This document shows, piece after piece, positions 16,346 through 18,024 of a stretch of 18,024 nucleotides of DNA. The notes below the pieces were generated by a model. That model was not told where the DNA came from, did not search any database, and saw only the letters and a list, made by a program, of their open reading frames with translations. A program made the position numbers and the translations under genes. The number at the start of each line of letters is the position of its first letter. Positions within the stretch are counted from its first letter, which is position 1. The stretch is from Zygnema cylindricum (taxonomy: Eukaryota > Streptophyta > Zygnematophyceae > Zygnematales > Zygnemataceae): NCBI GenBank assembly GCA_037447655.1, contig JBBHKE010002958.1:1-18024 (forward strand), in the 5' to 3' direction.

Positions 16346-18024
16346 CTGGGCAGCCCAAAAATAAAAGATCAGAAAAAAAAATCGTGTTTAATATTTTTTG
16401 ATATTCAAAATTTCAGATTTACCGGAGAACATTCGAGACAACTGCATAATGAGGTGAAAGTATACGCTTTTAATTTCCAACTTTACCAATGAATTTTAAA
16501 CCCGAACAGGTTCGTTAACCCGCCTAAAAACTGTTTCCCTTTTTCAAAAATGATGTGTTTCTTACCTGCAAATATTTCCTTGTTTCAATAATTTTCTTTC
16601 TCATCTCCCGCCCATTTTCCATCGCTTTTCTCTCTTGTATCGCCAAGTCCTTCAGTTTCTCTCTAAATTCAATTGCAGGAATAGTCGCAGATCTCCATTT
16701 TTTGGACTGTTTTTTAAATTCCTCCATTGCATTTTCTGCCTTTTCAATAACTTCCACAAGCTTTTTTCTATCTTCGACTGCAATCATTTTCTCTCCTTCC
16801 GTCTGAAACCTCTCTCCTCTCACTCTCTCCTTTTCTTCTCTCACCTTCTCTTTCAAATTCTCCACTCTTTCCACTTCTGCTTGTAACTCTGACTTCTTAT
16901 TTTCAAATTCTGTTTCCATTGTCGAAATTTGAGTTTCTAAAGCTAAACTTTTTTTGTCATGTTCCGCAATTTCTGCTTCTTTTTCTGCAAGCTGTTGCAG
17001 AATTTTCTGCAAATTTTCCATTAAAACCTTTTTTTCTTCCTCAAGTACCGCTTTTTTTTCTCTTTCTGAAGCTATTAGTACCGTCGCCTTCTCGTTAATT
17101 TTTTCTTTCAACTCATTCACCGTCATTTGTTCCGATATTAACGTCTCGTACTTTTTTTCTATTTCATCTTCCTCTACAATCAGATTTTTAATTTTCCAAT
17201 CTGTGGAGGCTACCACCTTGTCAACATTATTTTCTGTTTCATTTCTGGCTTCCTGTAACCATACAGAAAATGGTGCAAAAAAAGACAAAAAATTAGTAAG
17301 TCGTCATACAAAATATCGAATCGATTCAAAAAAACAGAAATGGTGTGGGAAGGAAACGAAAGATCAGTCAGCCATCATACAAAATATTGAATATTGAAAG
17401 ACGAGACGATCCAAAAAAATAGAAACAAATAATATCCAATACAACACAAGATAAAGTGGGATTTTAAAACTAGACGAGACAATACAAAAAAAAGGAAACA
17501 CACAACAACCGTACAATACAAGATAGACAGGGAGTTATTTTTACCTCTTGTACAGTCTGAAAAAGGCAAATTCCCTTCACTTCCAATCCCACTTCTTCGT
17601 TTTCGAGCTGCGAAATTTTTGCTAAAGAAACCAACCATTCCTTCTCCAATAAAGACGCCTTTTCTGTCTGTTTTTTTACTTCTCTCTCTGCCTCCTCCAG
17701 AAGCTCCCCGAGCTTAGAAGCTGTTTCAAAATCGTCACTCTCTATTGCTTTTTCCAACTCTACCTCTAATTCTTTCACTTTATTTATCGCATCCAAAACT
17801 TTTCGAATCGCCTGATGCCTTTTTCGAGTACAGACTTGACTTGCGTTGCTAAGAAAATATTCTTTCTCGTGAAGGGCAGAAGTTTGATATTCTAAACTTT
17901 CGACAATTGCCGGAACTTTATCCAAAACAGACAAATGTTCAAAATTTCCGGAATACTTCGGTTCCATTTTTTCTGCCAGTTTTTCCTCTTCCACTTCCTC
18001 CTCCTCCTCCTCCTCCTCCTCCTC
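15827..18024 (-). CDS. coiled-coil protein with UVR-motif-like segments, C-terminal 561 residues; 5' end beyond the window
   Basis: Three exons are visible on the - strand, 18024-17545, 17252-16566 and 16345-15827 (stop at 15829-15827), joined in phase 0 with GT-AG ends. The visible product is 561 residues, very rich in Glu, Lys and Leu, with long heptad-like runs, so an extended coiled coil is likely. A poly-Glu run opens it at the window edge. Two segments resemble UVR (UvrB/UvrC) motifs: LEKAIESDDFETASKLGELL near the start and SRNFKEAARLAAERDELQEL in the last exon. UVR-like motifs occur in plant Clp-related and other scaffold-like proteins. I do not recognise the specific family; a structural or adaptor role is only inference. 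The frame is open upstream of the only nearby ATG (17967), so the true start is outside the window. Confidence 0.75.
16566..17252 (-). CDS. middle exon (b) of the coiled-coil gene
   Basis: The acceptor is GGTTACAG|GAAGCC and the donor CAG|GTAAGA (- strand). The 229 codons are almost wholly heptad-like, for example EREKKAVLEEEKKVLMENL and AEIAEHDKKSLALE. The phase is 0 on both sides. There are no cysteines and few aromatic residues, consistent with a long coiled-coil rod. Confidence 0.82.
17253..17544 (-). repeat. intron made of about four tandem ~70-85-bp units
   Basis: On the + strand the landmarks CAGAAA-type (17264, 17335), TAGAAAC (17420) and AGGAAAC (17493) each follow an A-run and a TAC/GAT..CAAAAAAA segment, and neighbouring units share TCATACAAAATAT. 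or ACGAGACGAT words. The units are at 71-, 85- and 73-base spacing and fill the 292-bp intron nearly end to end. The last unit includes the sequence next to the acceptor. Confidence 0.75.
17545..18024 (-). CDS. upstream visible exon (a) of the coiled-coil gene, open at the window edge
   Basis: The donor is CAAGAG|GTAAAA on the - strand and the exon is open to the window's end. It begins with a poly-Glu run encoded by GAG repeats, then EKLAEKMEPKYSGNFEHL, a Cys-containing CTRKRHQAIRKVLDAINKV helix, and the first UVR-like segment. The frame is open upstream of the ATG at 17967, so it is probably an internal exon. Confidence 0.75.
17995..18024. repeat. (TCC)n microsatellite coding for poly-Glu
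   Basis: About ten TCC units run into the window edge. On the - strand they are GAG codons, giving a poly-glutamate run in the coiled-coil protein. Length may vary between individuals because of slippage. Confidence 0.9.

Overview
The window is eukaryotic nuclear DNA, most likely from a streptophyte (a green plant, perhaps a bryophyte or charophyte-grade alga). Three things point there: GT-AG introns that are very T-rich on the coding strand, TTTAGGG-type boxes just upstream of the main gene, and a protein whose spliced exons read as the plant form of the TMEM135 / Tim17-like membrane protein family. The lineage below streptophyte is inference; nothing seen fixes a species.

Layout. 1 to about 6.4 kb is gene-poor and repeat-rich. 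It holds TACG/GTAC-rich repeats with a period near 428 bp (1-830, partly again at 1129-1300), a TATCGA-rich patch (3124-3280), a palindrome cluster built on TAGTACTA (3430-3570), a 50-bp tandem array (3569-3845), and a pair of ~480-bp direct repeats (3948-4425 and 4576-5058). The shared 29-bp end of those repeats also occurs inverted at 4511-4539. A second tandem duplication (5053-5450) and a 12-bp perfect inverted repeat (5785-5827) follow. I find no convincing gene in this part.

6.44 to 14.33 kb carries one + strand gene of at least eight exons: 6677/~6797-6973, 8672-8811, 9713-9812, 10632-10826, 11434-11688, 12047-12139, 12945-13151 and 13616-14050. All junctions keep GT-AG and reading phase and give a protein of at least ~530 residues, with the start codon unresolved. 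15.83 kb to the window edge carries a convergent - strand gene, open at its 5' end, with three visible exons (17545-18024, 16566-17252, 15827-16345). It encodes a highly charged coiled-coil protein with two UVR-motif-like segments. The two genes converge across a ~1.5-kb spacer with no recognisable gene.

The most unusual signal is the build of the introns. Several introns contain tandem, decaying copies of the neighbouring exon-intron junction: three extra copies of the exon 1 end plus donor, two of the exon 4 start (one with acceptor), three of the exon 6 end plus donor, and one clear plus one partial copy of the exon 7 end. Intron 2 repeats the sequence leading to its acceptor. The intron between exons a and b of the - strand gene is almost wholly four ~70-85-bp tandem units. 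This suggests that introns at this locus grow by repeated short tandem duplication across or beside splice sites, leaving decoy splice sites and exon fossils. Homopurine and homopyrimidine tracts that are reverse complements also bracket exon 2 and exon 4.
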